Source: Brachynemurus nebulosus
Taxonomy: Eukaryota > Arthropoda > Insecta > Neuroptera > Myrmeleontidae
NCBI GenBank assembly: GCA_035578155.1
Contig: JAPWDM010000044.1
Coordinates: 1,204,001 to 1,268,000, forward strand
Direction of reading: 5' to 3'
DNA: 64,000 nucleotides
Position numbers and translations under genes: made by a program
The notes under the pieces: generated by a model
What the model saw: only the letters and a program-made list of their open reading frames with translations
What the model was told of the DNA's origin: nothing
The model's database searches: none
Shown here: piece by piece, positions 34,550 to 44,958 of the stretch
Layout: each line of letters opens with the position of its first letter
How positions within the stretch are numbered: position 1 is the stretch's first letter

Positions 34550-35119
34550 CAGTAGAAACTCGACAATTCATCATGCTCAAGACCGGAGGGGAGATGAATT
34601 ACAGAAATAGACGAATTATGAAATATGTCTGAAAATGAAAAACAAAGAGAAAAATTACATAGGAAACTCCCATATCACACGCTCCCATTTAGCAATTTCG
34701 TCGCACACAAGATGTGTATAATGGCACCCCTCCGTGTTTTAAAGCAAATATGTTTGAATGTGTTAGTGTCTAGGAAATAGCTTGTAACAGTAAATCATAC
34801 AAATATATAAATCAGAAACACTGACGCCCGTGATGTTTGACTTTCTCATTTAGCAATTTGGTCCGAGTGGATTGCGCAATGGGAGTTTCCTATGTAATTA
34901 AATATTTTTACTTATTTAAAGAAAGATATCCCTTTATTCTGAGTATTTCTTTGCTTAATGGAATTTTTACAACTGGGTACGACACACTTTAATTTTTTCC
35001 TATTTAATTTTCAAAAGTTAATTAGAAAAACAACTACACTACGTACATTTTTTTTAGGAGCGACGAATTGTTATAGAATATGATGAGTTACAGAGTGACG
35101 AAATATCGAGTTTCCACTG
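34550..35119. mobile_element. pogo/Tc1-like MITE, about 570 bp, with nested MITE
   Basis: TA flanks (34548-34549, 35120-35121) enclose ends CAGTAGAAACTCGACAATTC and (reverse strand) CAGTGGAAACTCGATATTTC. The interior contains a second element at 34655-34897. No transposase. Confidence 0.7.
34655..34897. mobile_element. MITE nested in the pogo-like element, 243 bp
   Basis: Perfect inverted ends TTACATAGGAAACTCCCAT enclose AGCAATTT-containing sequence in both halves. Non-coding. It may use a TTA or TA target. Confidence 0.7.
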
Positions 35120-35940
35120 TACACTATAAATATGCATATATATCTATTTTAAGATCATCGGACGAAGGGAGCGGAACACTACAATAAACTGATTTTATAA
35201 AGAAATTTAGAATATTTAATTTAAATGCAAAGTGAGTTCAAAATTAACCCCCAGCACTATCTAATAGGATTAAGATTAAACGGTTGGATTTTGACAATAT
35301 TTTATGAAAATTAAATAGGCTATGGAAATATGAATATGGTTAATTTAGGGTTATTAGGGGAGAATTATGCTCATAATTTTAAAATATCAAATTTGAATGA
35401 ACCTGGGGTCAAAATTGTCCGTCAAGGCTATAAAATAAGCCCCAAATTAATTGTGATATTAAAATTGTCCCCTACTGTCTTGGTACCCCAAGCAAGGACT
35501 AAAATGGAAATACTCCTAAAACTACCTATTGATACGGGTATTTAGGTACATAAAGGTGCGGAAATTAGCCATGCTATTGAAATATGAAAATTGCTACTTT
35601 AGAGTCGTTTGACGAGCGGAACTATAAATAATTGATGTACAGAATTTCCGAATATCTAATTTAAAATTGATCTAATCATTTGACCAATAATTAAGATAAT
35701 TTTACGTGGGTGAAACCACGGACCACAACTAGTGTATATATAACAATTTCTACAATAGTCCCGGACTTAGGTCTTAGCATAAGAGCTGCTGTAATAGCTG
35801 AATTTCCAGAATGAAATTTCACTAAAAGTGTCCTATGTATTAAACAATCTTTAGAGGAATATAGTGATACGTAATTTTTACTGTACTTGTAGCTGAAAAA
35901 CAGAATTTCTTTTGAAAAAAATAAGTATCTATATATAAGT

Positions 35941-37193
35941 AGTTGCAAAGTTTCTGAGCGACTAAAGTCCACTTCCAGTTTTACTACAGTACCGCGTTAA
36001 ATAAATGAAAGTAAGGGTCTACACCATTAAAAAAATCGTATTTATAAATACCAAAATATGTTATTATTACTATGTAAGGGTATTTTTCATAAAAAATTTT
36101 CCTGTTAGTAATTAATATTTTAAAATTGGTAGCGTTAAGTCGTTTTGAAACATTAAATTTCTTATCATAGGTATTTCTAGTTTTAATTATATTACATATT
36201 TCTTGTAGTTTAGAAACGTTTAATTTTTAATGTTTTATACTTTCTGAACAATTTACTAAATATTGTAAGTAATAAAACGGCCTACAATTTTCTCTTTTAA
36301 AGTCTGTACTTTTCAGTGGTTAATTAATTGAAATGTATTCAATTTTATTGAACTACCTGATACAGTCATAAAACCTGCATAAAACCTACCTTTGTAAATA
36401 TTGCTATTATTATGAATTTTTCAATAAAATCTGTTTATTAGTTTTACAAAATTTGTATGTTTACAAATAAATTTGTAATTTTTAGAATCAGTACTTTTAC
36501 TTAGGTTTGGCTAATCAAGTGCTTTACCTGCGAGATACAATTTTCGATATTTTAACAATTTTTTTTAACTTATCGTATTCTTGATTATTATTATACTTTT
36601 TTAATCGGGTTTTTATCTATTGATATTTAATTAATTTAAATATGGAAATGAATATGAGTATTAAAAATAAAATGTTAAGTCCACAAGCAAAACTTATCAT
36701 TTTAAATGTGTTAGTGTTTATGAAAAGTGAAAGTGATGGTGTGAAAATCCCATTAACTCAAGTTTAGTAATAGGTGTGTGAAGAAAGTTCAAGTGATAGT
36801 GACTAACAATAAGATAACAATAACAACTACTTAATTTTTTTACTTCGAAGTATTCAGAGTTAGTAAAGGTAATTTCTTAATATTATTTATTTAATTTAAA
36901 ATTACTTATTTAAGTAGGTACATCATTGCATTACTATATAAATAAGCAAACTATTTCAAAATCGATTACTTTTTTTTACAACGTAGTGTATTTTTGTACA
37001 TTGTATATATCGTTCAATATTACCTGAGTGAGAGATATAACAACTAATAGGGAGAGTTTAGACATAATTACTCTATATCCATCTTTATTGCAAAAGTATT
37101 TTATCTTTTTAATATAATAAAATATGTATATCTCTTACTAAAAATACATCTTTCCTTTTTGTTGGACTTTGATACCTCAAAAACTTTGCAACT
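35941..37193 (+). mobile_element. Tc1/IS630-like DNA transposon, copy 2 of 3
   Basis: This is an inverted relative of 1335-2715, aligned end to end with the same termini. It keeps the first 41 transposase codons (36642-36764) and then, after three consecutive in-frame stops, an acidic tail. The interior between them is deleted. Confidence 0.75.
36642..36800 (+). pseudogene. internally deleted transposase remnant
   Basis: ATG at 36642 opens a frame almost identical to the N-terminus at 1999 (MEMNMSIKNKMLSPQAKL...). It reaches TQV and then hits TAG TAA TAG at 36765-36773. In the same frame the sequence continues VCEESSSDSD and a stop at about 36800, which looks like an acidic transposase C-terminus. 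The arrangement suggests a large internal deletion that removed the catalytic core. Confidence 0.6.
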
Positions 37194-37619
37194 AGTTATA
37201 TGTAGGTATATAGATATTATGTAGATACAGACGACTCTCGTTAATTCGAAACTCGAGGGACTTAAAATATTACGAATTATCGAGTGTTTGAAATATCAAA
37301 TGGTTCAAATGGTTCAAAATCAATCAAAATGTACAACCTGTGCCATCAACCCATCAAAATGTACTTACAATCTTTCTGTCTCTTTCTCTCTGCAGCTTTG
37401 AATTGTCGAGTGTTTGACGCCGATGAGTTCGAATTAACGCGTCGTTTTGTTACGTAGCAATGATTTTTCCGTTCGAATTACCAAGTGCATTAAAATGAGT
37501 AGTACAAATTGGTGAGTTCTAGAACCTCCTTCACTCCTGCCGACTTTTTGGCCGACCTCGGGAGGAGGTAAACTACCGAGGCGGTTCTAGAAGCCTCCGG
37601 CGGTGGGTGAAGCAAAATT

Positions 37620-37745
37620 TGGTCTCCAACCTAACGACATCTAGTGAAATTTTTTCTAACCTAAGTGAACCTAACGGAACATGATCTAACCTAACAGAAC
37701 CCAACAAAATTTTGTCTAACCAAACAGAACCCAAAAAAATTTTTT
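37620..37745. repeat. short degenerate repeats CTAACCTAAC.GAAC
   Basis: About five imperfect copies of a 25-30-bp unit around CTAACCTAACGGAACC and AAATTTTGTCTAACC occur inside the inverted-repeat element. Confidence 0.6.
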
Positions 37746-37899
37746 TAACCCAAGAATTCAAAAATTCCGTAACAGATGGCGCAGCCACCTTAGGGCCTCG
37801 TAAATTCAGTACAAGATGTCGCTGCTCGTCTGGATACTAGTGATCTCCTGAAGTTTGAGAAATTGACAACAGATGGTGCTGAAAATCCTTTCTGATAGT

Positions 37900-38070
37900 T
37901 AAAAGATGGCGTTGCTAGTCTGAACCACCGCGAATTCTGTACCTAGATTCAAAATTCCATGAAAAGATGGCGTTGCTAGTCTAAACCACTGCGAACTCTG
38001 TACCTTGATTCAAAATTCCATGAAAAGATGGCGTTGCTAGTCTGAACCTCCGGGGACTCTGTACCTTGAT
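37900..38070. repeat. tandem repeat, period ~60 bp, about 3 copies
   Basis: The unit contains AAAGATGGCGTTGCTAGTCT, then AACC and CTGTACCTTGATTCAAAATT. The last copies are nearly identical. It lies upstream of the TATA box of the small gene. Confidence 0.8.
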
Positions 38071-38252
38071 TTCATATTTTGATCTGAAAACAGGTTTAAA
38101 CTTGTATAAATTGTCAGCTGACGTCACTAAAGGTAAACTGATATCAAATAGCGAAGATTTCTGTACAATATGCAAAAAAATGAAGCAGCAGATTTTAACC
38201 TGTATGGTTACATAAAGTGTGATAACTGACGTAATCAGGCTATTTTTTCTGC

Positions 38253-38290
38253 TATAAAAAGACTGCGACAGAATTTCTTCAATTACAATT
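38253..38290 (+). promoter_or_regulatory. probable TATA-type promoter of the element's small gene
   Basis: TATAAAAA at 38253-38260 is followed about 20-30 bp downstream by TTCTTCAATTAC, a possible initiator. The ATG follows at 38379, leaving a leader of roughly 100 nt. Position and sequence fit an RNA polymerase II promoter. Confidence 0.5.
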
Positions 38291-38378
38291 TTGTTCGAAA
38301 CTTTAGTGAAAACATTAAATCTAATTGTTGTAAAACAATTTTTTCAATTGTTGTGTTAACAATTAATTATTGCCAACA

Positions 38379-38732
38379 ATGGAATCCATTACTGCTGGTG
38401 CTTCATCTGGAAACAGAGACTTAATTCAAAAAATGGCGGGAAATTTTATGAACGAATTGAATCATCTTGGCGCTGTTAAACGATGGATTAAATTTTCTGA
38501 TATGGAGATTGGAAAAGTATATAAAATAATGGGTGCAAGTCAGTTGCCGTCAAAATTCGATTCATCAAAAAAGAAGACAATATTGGAATTAGAAACTGGA
38601 TGCTGGCATGGCTGCAGAGCAATCCAAAACTGGGTATTATGAATAATGGACTCATTAGACTAACTCATAAACTGGAATTCAAAACGCTGGACTTTCTCGA
38701 AATCGTTGAGGGTGCTGAATGGCGAATTTTGT
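38379..38732 (+). pseudogene. small protein gene of unknown function, one frameshift
   Basis: The ATG at 38379 has a favourable context (CAACAATGG). The first frame encodes MESITAGASSGNRDLIQKMA, a helix-prone N-terminus, and then IKFSDMEIGKVYKIMGASQL and KKKTILELETG. It then loses sense near 38605. In the +1 frame the sequence reads LAWLQSNPKLGIMNNGLIRL and LEFKTLDFLEIVEGAEWRIL, ending at a TAA at about 38732. The FSDxEIGKxYKI pattern resembles N-terminal strands of small OB-fold-like proteins that I have seen repeated in arthropod genomes; this is a resemblance, not a proven assignment. An intact copy would be about 115-120 residues. Confidence 0.45.
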
Positions 38733-39288
38733 AATTTATTCTCTTTAAAATGTATTATTTAATTGTATTATGTATTTTAAAAATTCCCCATAAATTTATG
38801 TATAACTATTTGATATTATTAAAATTGTATAATTTAAATATATGACTATGAGTAGAAATGTTAGTTTTTATTCATATGCCGATTTTTTCTAACAAAAAAA
38901 TAATAAGTTTGAAAACTACTCTACTTGAGCGAGTCCTTGGGAATGAGTCTTTGGTGTATTTTTGGTGTAATTTTGGTGTTATTTGGTGTATTTTTGGTGT
39001 TATTTGATGTATTTTTGGTGTTATTTGGTGTATTATCAAATGTTATAAAAAATTCCATTTACAATTATGGTACACCAGGCTTCTAGAACCGCCTCGGTAG
39101 TTTTACCTCCTCCCGAGGTCGGCCAAAAAATCGGGAGGAGGAGAGGAGGGCTCAGAACTCTCCAATTTCTGCTACTAAGATGTATTGATTTAGTTCGAAA
39201 TATAAAGAGATTTTATAGGAAACTCGTGATAACTTTGAATTATAGAGAGGTTCGAATTATCGCAGGTTTGAATTAACGAGAGTCAACT

Positions 39289-40158
39289 GCATTTAAAATC
39301 TGTGTATTAGGAAAATAAATATTTTTACTAAAATTTTCAGTTTCAATTTACCTACTTACAACTGATTAGTCTCCGTAAACATAACTACAATAATTCACTA
39401 TTCGATATTTCTAATTACCTAATAAATCTCAAACTAAAGATCGCATTCACGTAGATTTATTTTGATGAAAAAAATTGCACTTCAAATGAAATCATTTTTT
39501 AACAAAAACATATACTTAAATTAGAACAATTTGATATTTCTGTAGTTCTTTGAATGAATCACATTTGCGGTTTTTTTTTCTTTAAATAAATAGTTTCCAG
39601 GAATGAACGGCCATTATATTACAAAATGGAATCTAAATACATCTTTATAACAATGGTAACGTAGATACGTCTCAACCATACCATAGATAGGTACATTACA
39701 ATTAAATTACAACTTCATAATGAAAAAATAATTATCAAAGTGTCACACTTGGAAAAATTTCACATAACGCTTTAGATTTTGCAATCAAAAAAGAAATATA
39801 CACAATGGACACATAATTACTTTTTCTATTATTTGTTTTTACCTATATAGCTAAATAAGAAATTATGTATATTCAAAAATCACAGAATATACATTTTTAA
39901 AAAGATTTATTTTTAACGAAATCTATTTCTAATAGAAATTAAATCTTAGTTTTTGACAAGTTTTGCTGTAATATAATTTATAATTTTAATATAATCGACA
40001 GACCGTGATTAATGTGTTGAGTGTTAAACAAAAAGGTGAACAAAAAAAAAAAAAAAAATCAGTTAACATTTTCAAATACATGACCCGACAAAAGTTTAGA
40101 CTTTTTGTTTACTAAAAATAATGATCAAAAATTAATAACTAGTTTCAACTTGACGGAC
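39289..40158. other. AT-rich intronic sequence, nothing recognised
   Basis: It contains an A run at about 40041-40060. No gene or element ends. Confidence 0.45.
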
Positions 40159-40452
40159 TTGACACTTTGATGATTATAAACGCTGTCCAGCGTCAAGTGA
40201 ACTCTGACTAACTGCGATACAACGCTCTACCGCGTCAACAATTCTGTATAAAGTGTATACCAATAAGGTATTGTGCAGCAGACCTGTGGTAACTATCGTA
40301 TTTATCGTACCTACTGTGCTTAGACAAAGATCAACGAGAGCGAGCTACGTTTGTCTATCTATTGGTGTATTAGTTGTCAAAACACTGCATCAGTTGGGTA
40401 ACACTGTATCACATCATTTCGTCATAGTGCCCCGTGACCATCAATGTGTTAA
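40159..40452. mobile_element. possible piggyBac-like MITE, about 294 bp
   Basis: The left end TTGACACTTTGATGATTA and right end (reverse strand) TTAACACATTGATGGTCA are similar to each other and to the TTAACACTTTGACGG ends at 21985. The left TTAA would have changed to TTGA. The 73-codon ORF inside is not supported. Confidence 0.45.
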
Positions 40453-41706
40453 AAGTTACCAGCTGAGTAACTGAGAACACTTAGGCACTGATACATATAA
40501 GGCTGATAGGTTATGGGATTTGTTGCCTGAGAAATTGACGTTAAGCTCCATTATTATTATATTATTATAATTTAATAATAAAAAAATTCCAAAATAAAGA
40601 ACAAAAAATAACATTTCTACCCAAAACATACAATTAGAAACAACCGGCCTTCAAATACTTAAGAATTCTTATATCTTTAGAAAAATTCTGAAGTTTATTT
40701 CCTTCCCAAAAAATCATAGGATTAACAGATTTTTGAAAAATCTTATGACGTAAATATTGTCTACAGTACTCCCACCATATACTTTTTAATAAAGGAAAAC
40801 AGGATTAGACACTAACCGAAAAGTCTTTTATAGTGGAGAATCGTTAAATTATTCGAGTTGTCAAATTCTTATCAATTATAACTTTTGAAATACGTTTTTA
40901 ACACTATGTGGGTACACAGTAAAAAAATGTTTATAAGAATACGTTGATTTTAGTCGATTCGTAACTTTTTAATACTGTAAGTACCTAATTACCATTTGTT
41001 TGTATCACGAGTATTAATTTCTTAAACATTATATTAAGTTTCCCTCGCGGTATAATTACAAAAGTTTTAAAACTTGACTACTGTTTGTAGATATCAAGTG
41101 ATGATTATGTTAACAAGTTCTGGAAAATTCGAGATGAAAAAAATCAATTCGTTATAGGCAAAAACTAGTAACTAATAAAAATTAAATATTATATGAAATT
41201 TCCTATGAAAAAGATCTCATTTGTTTTTGTTGTATCTCTAATACTTTCTGAGAGGGAAAAAACGAATAAATGAAAACCACAAAAAACCAAATAATGGTTC
41301 AGTAAAAGCTTCTCTAATTTCTCTAAATAGTATTATTATTTTACATTAAGCAACTTTCAGTAACTACCATATGAATTAGAAAAGTTTTCAGCATAAATAT
41401 CATCTGAGTTTTTCGTACCTACACCCAATAACTTTTTTTTGAGAAATTTAAGAAAAAACGAGAAAATGATCCTATTTATCATGATGGCGGCTAAAGTATA
41501 CCAGGAATTTTTCAGGACTTTTAATATAATCATCTTTAAATGCCTATAAACAATTATACCAAATTTCAGAACAATTTGGTATAATTGTGTTTTAGCAATA
41601 GTCGGAAGTTAAATCGAAAAAAATGAATTAAATAAACAATTAGCCTTAAATATTATAGAAAATTCAGTCTTGACCATATCTTTTGGAGGCTGCAACACGA
41701 TATTAA
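40453..41706. other. AT-rich intronic sequence, nothing recognised
   Basis: No ORF or repeat structure could be supported by eye. Confidence 0.4.
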
Positions 41707-42160
41707 TAAATACCCCTGTCGCAGCATCCTGCATAACATAGCGAATTTTCGTTTACAAAAATTATTTTTTATCGAAAACCCCCTCACACGGTATAATGAA
41801 CCTACAACGTATTCGACGTACTCTATGTGTTTTTTTTTTACTTTTTACAATAGTATAAAAAATTTTCAAAAAAAATGTTAAATTTTAACAAATTTTACCA
41901 AAAAAAAACTTTTTGAGGGTATTGGCATCGGAAGTGTCTCGCTAAAGAATTCAACTAAGACTTTTTGGACTCTCAACGTAACCAAATAATCAAAAAAGTA
42001 CGTTTTCCTTGGAAACTAGTCGATATAGAACAATTGTAAATATAAAAAACCTTCTTTATGTGATTTTTCCGCCTCATTCCAATGGTGCTAAAAACAAATT
42101 TTTTTCACGAAAAATGTCCAAAAAACCATAGGTGAAGAAACTAAAAATGACATTCACTAA

Positions 42161-42255
<95 letters not shown>

Positions 42256-42420
42256 TTTAGTGAATGTTATTTTCGGGTTCTAGGGACCTCAAAACAAATT
42301 TCTGTCATAGTCCCGGACTCAAGTCGCGTCATGACAACAGTCGTAATAGCTGAATTTTCGATTCGAAAACTCGCTAAAACAGGTGTCTAATGTGCTTCCA
42401 ATAAGTAATAAAGAATTAAT
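41707..42420 (+). repeat. dispersed repeat R4, copy 2
   Basis: It has TACCCCTGTCGCAGCATC at 41713 and ATAGTCCCGGACTCAAGTC at 42308, in the same order as in 34047-35890. It contains the (AT)n hairpin at 42138-42275. Non-coding, class unknown. Confidence 0.5.
42138..42275. repeat. (AT)n microsatellite inside an inverted repeat
   Basis: About 90 bp of AT dinucleotides (42163-42252) are bracketed by AAATGACATTCACTAAAGTT on the left and AATTTTAGTGAATGTTATTT on the right, which are reverse complements with a few mismatches. The whole block can form one long cruciform. Confidence 0.8.
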
Positions 42421-42433
42421 TTTTGTTATTTAC

Positions 42434-42436
<3 letters not shown>

Positions 42437-42465
<29 letters not shown>
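42437..42465. repeat. A29 homopolymer
   Basis: An A run just left of a MITE. It could be a poly(A) trace of a retroposed sequence or simple slippage. Confidence 0.9.
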
Positions 42466-42487
42466 CAAATTATTTCCAGTACACTAA

Positions 42488-42866
42488 GGCCGGTCACATA
42501 CATTCCGGTTTTAACCGGTCCGGGTACCTGAAGGTGCAAATAACATATAGTAACTCCATTTACTACCGCACACTTTTCTTATTCTTACCAGTCAGAATGT
42601 AACTGGCGACGCCCGGACCGGGCATTCAAAAACAGAGGAAACACATCAAATAAAAGAATAAAACATGTCAGAAACATTAATACGTCGTCGTCCATTTTAT
42701 TTCATGAAATCGACAATAATGTAGTCGTTACAACAATACTGAACTGTCAAATAAAACTGATATATTTTTTTTAAAAATTCAATCAACCGGCATGTATGCG
42801 CTAATACGACCGGTTGACCGGCCCAGGCGCCCGGCTCGGTTACAACCGGAATGTATGCGGCCGGCC
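42488..42866. mobile_element. PIF/Harbinger-like MITE, 379 bp
   Basis: It has ends GGCCGGTCACATACATTCC and (reverse strand) GGCCGGCCGCATACATTCC, flanked by TAA on both sides (42485-42487 and 42867-42869). ACCGGTCCGGG-type words inside both ends form internal palindromes. Non-coding. Confidence 0.85.
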
Positions 42867-42869
42867 TAA

Positions 42870-43295
42870 CTCCCCACATATGTCCATTGTTGTACCTAAT
42901 ACAAAGGCATCAGTTATGATATATTTATATTAAAAAAATTGTTAAGATAATTATCAAGACAAAAAGCAGGTACAATAAAAAAAAAAAAATAATAACTTTG
43001 CCAAATATTGTTAACGTTTAATGAGCTTTTATATATATTTTTTATTGATTTGTAATTTTCTGCTAAAAAAAAAATTTCCACAAACAAACAAACACAATAA
43101 GAATAAAATTGATGTGATCGATAAGAATCTTGATATGTTACTGGAAAAATTCAAAATGACAGTCAATATTCATGAAATAATTAATGTGTTTTTATCGAAC
43201 GTACTTATTTGCATGATGAAGAAAAGAAAAGAATTTAAGTGAATGACTTATTTGACAAAATAAAAAAATACTTGCTTTTGAAAATTACTAATACT
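42870..43295. other. AT-rich intronic sequence, nothing recognised
   Basis: A 73-codon Lys/Asn-rich ORF at 43021-43242 is probably a composition artefact. Confidence 0.4.
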
Positions 43296-43589
43296 TACAG
43301 TATCTCACAAAAGTGTTTGGACAAAAGTTTCTTTAAAGAAACTTAAAAATTTTATTTAATTTTTTAGAAGATCTTTTGTATAAAAGAAAATAGAAATAAG
43401 GGAAATAAATTCTTCAAAGTCTGCACTACAAATTCATACTAATCAACATCACAGCAAATATTACAATTCTGTTTAAAAAAATAAAATTAAATTAAGACAT
43501 GTATTATAGCACTCATGAAAGTCTTTAGACAGAACAGTAAACAAAAAAATTACAAGTTCGGAACATAGGATAATAACTATTTTTGATAT

Positions 43590-44050
43590 TTCGTTACACA
43601 TCCCTTTGCATTAATTATTGCTTGCAAGCGATTGGGCATTGATGTGATTAACTTTGTTGTGAAATCCGGACTGTTTTGGCTCTGTTCATTAATTGAATGT
43701 TTTAATTAAATCCTGTTTATTAGAAATATTGCGTTTTCTTATTTGAACAGCTAGATATTGACCATAGATGTTCGATAGGGTTTACATCTAGTCACTGTAG
43801 AGGTGTATGAAGTAAATGAGGCACGTAATACAAGAAATACCGAAATCAATATAATGCCGAATGTTTAGGGTCATTGTCCTGTTAACAAATTAGTTCTTGG
43901 AAAACTTTCGGATAAATTTAATTTTCTGGTGCTTGCACGCTGGTTCTTTTTCAAATATTCCGATAAACATATTTATCCTTAATTTGATCCAAAAAATGTA
44001 AATTTCCAACAACTATACACCCCTACCCCATGGTAGACGTATGATCATGT
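43590..44050 (-). pseudogene. Tc1-type transposase C-terminal fragment (left arm)
   Basis: This is the mirror copy of the fragment in the right arm, read on the minus strand. The MPNRLQAIIN tail is at about 43600-43645 and the rest is degenerate. Confidence 0.6.
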
Positions 44051-44219
44051 TTGACACTGTGCAGCAAATTTTGTTTTCGAATGGTTTTATGGCCTCGGAA
44101 GCAGTTTGAATATCTGAGGATGAAAGCCGGGGATTCTTAAGCATCTCAGCACTTCAGTATTTTAGCATTTCAGATACTCAAACTGCATCTGAGGCCATAA
44201 AACCATTCGAAAACAAAAT

Positions 44220-44700
44220 TTGTTGCACAGTGTCAAACATGATCATACGTCTATCATGGGGTAGGGGTGTATGGTTGTTGGAAATTTACATTTTTTGAAT
44301 CAAATTAAGGACAAATATGTTTATCGGAATATTTTAAAAAGAACCAGCGCACAAGCACCAGAAAATTAAGGAACTAATTCCAAGAACTAAATCCAAGAAC
44401 TAATTTGTCAACAAGACAATGACCCTAAATTTTCGGCATTGTAGTGAAGCAGTATTTCTTGTATTACGTTCCTCATTTACTTTATACACCTTCACAGTGA
44501 CTAGATGTAAACCATATCGAACACATAGGGCCAATATCTAGGTCTTCAAATAAGAAAACGTAATATTTCTAACAAACAGGATTTACTTAAAGCATTAAAT
44601 TGATGAATAGAGCCAAAACAGTCCGGATTTCACAACCAAGTTAATCGCATCAATGCCCAATCGCTTGCAAGCAATAATTAAAGCAAAGGGATGTGTAACT
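44220..44700 (+). pseudogene. Tc1-type transposase C-terminal fragment (right arm)
   Basis: Scattered frames show VWLLEIYIF, then QQDNDPKF (Tc1 pattern QQDNDPKHTA) near 44413. A degenerate SPDLNPIEH-like stretch follows near 44495-44525, then SMPNRLQAIIKAKG near 44650. Stops and indels interrupt it. Confidence 0.65.
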
Positions 44701-44958
44701 TTTTATATTGTAATTTTTTTTCTGTCTAAAGACTTTTGTGAGTGCTACAATACATGCCTTAATTTAATTATATTTTTTTAAACAGAGTTGTAATATTTTC
44801 TGTGATTTTGATTAGTATGATTTTGTAGTGCAGACTTTGAAGAATTTATTTCCCTTATTTCTATTTTCTTTTATACAAAAGATCTCGTAAAAAATTAAAT
44901 AAAATTTTTAAGTTTCTTTAAAGAAACTTTTGTCCAAACACTTTTGTGAGATACTGTA

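Larger units (their letters stand above)
34047..35890 (+). repeat. dispersed repeat R4, copy 1, with nested insertions
   Basis: The left landmark TACCCCTGTCGCAGCATC (34050) and right landmark TAGTCCCGGACTTAGGTC (35757), followed by GTAATAGCTGAATTT, recur in the same order at 41707-42420. The left landmark also occurs alone, reversed, at 57600. Between them lie a pogo-like element and diverged GGGGTGAAA/ATATCTCGAAAAC sequence related to the foldback at 50.7 kb. Ends and class are uncertain. Confidence 0.5.
37506..39167. mobile_element. unclassified element with ~90-bp terminal inverted repeats and a small gene
   Basis: The left end (about 37506-37605) and right end (about 39066-39167) are reverse complements. 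Both contain GGTTCTAGAAGCC, ACTACCGAGGCGG, TACCTCCTCCCGAGG-type words and GGCCGACCTCGGGAGGAGGT, which also allows internal hairpins in each end. Between them lie AACCTAACNGAAC repeats, a 60-bp tandem repeat, a TATA box and a broken ORF. I could not assign it to a transposon superfamily or a viral group. Confidence 0.6.
37226..39288. mobile_element. pogo/Tigger-like element, about 2.06 kb, carrying an inner element
   Basis: The outer ends are CAGACGACTCTCGTTAATTC on the left and, on the reverse strand at the right, CAGTTGACTCTCGTTAATTC, typical of pogo-type transposons. AATTCGAA words occur just inside both ends. TA precedes the left end and CA follows the right, so one base of a TA duplication may have mutated. 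No pogo transposase remains; the middle is occupied by the element at 37506-39167. Confidence 0.72.
43298..44956. mobile_element. palindromic Tc1-like element, 1659 bp
   Basis: TA flanks (43296-43297, 44957-44958) surround two ~800-bp arms that are reverse complements. Each starts CAGTATCTCACAAAAGTG and contains the C-terminal half of a decayed Tc1 transposase. The arms meet around 44118-44160. There is no N-terminal half on either side. Confidence 0.88.
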
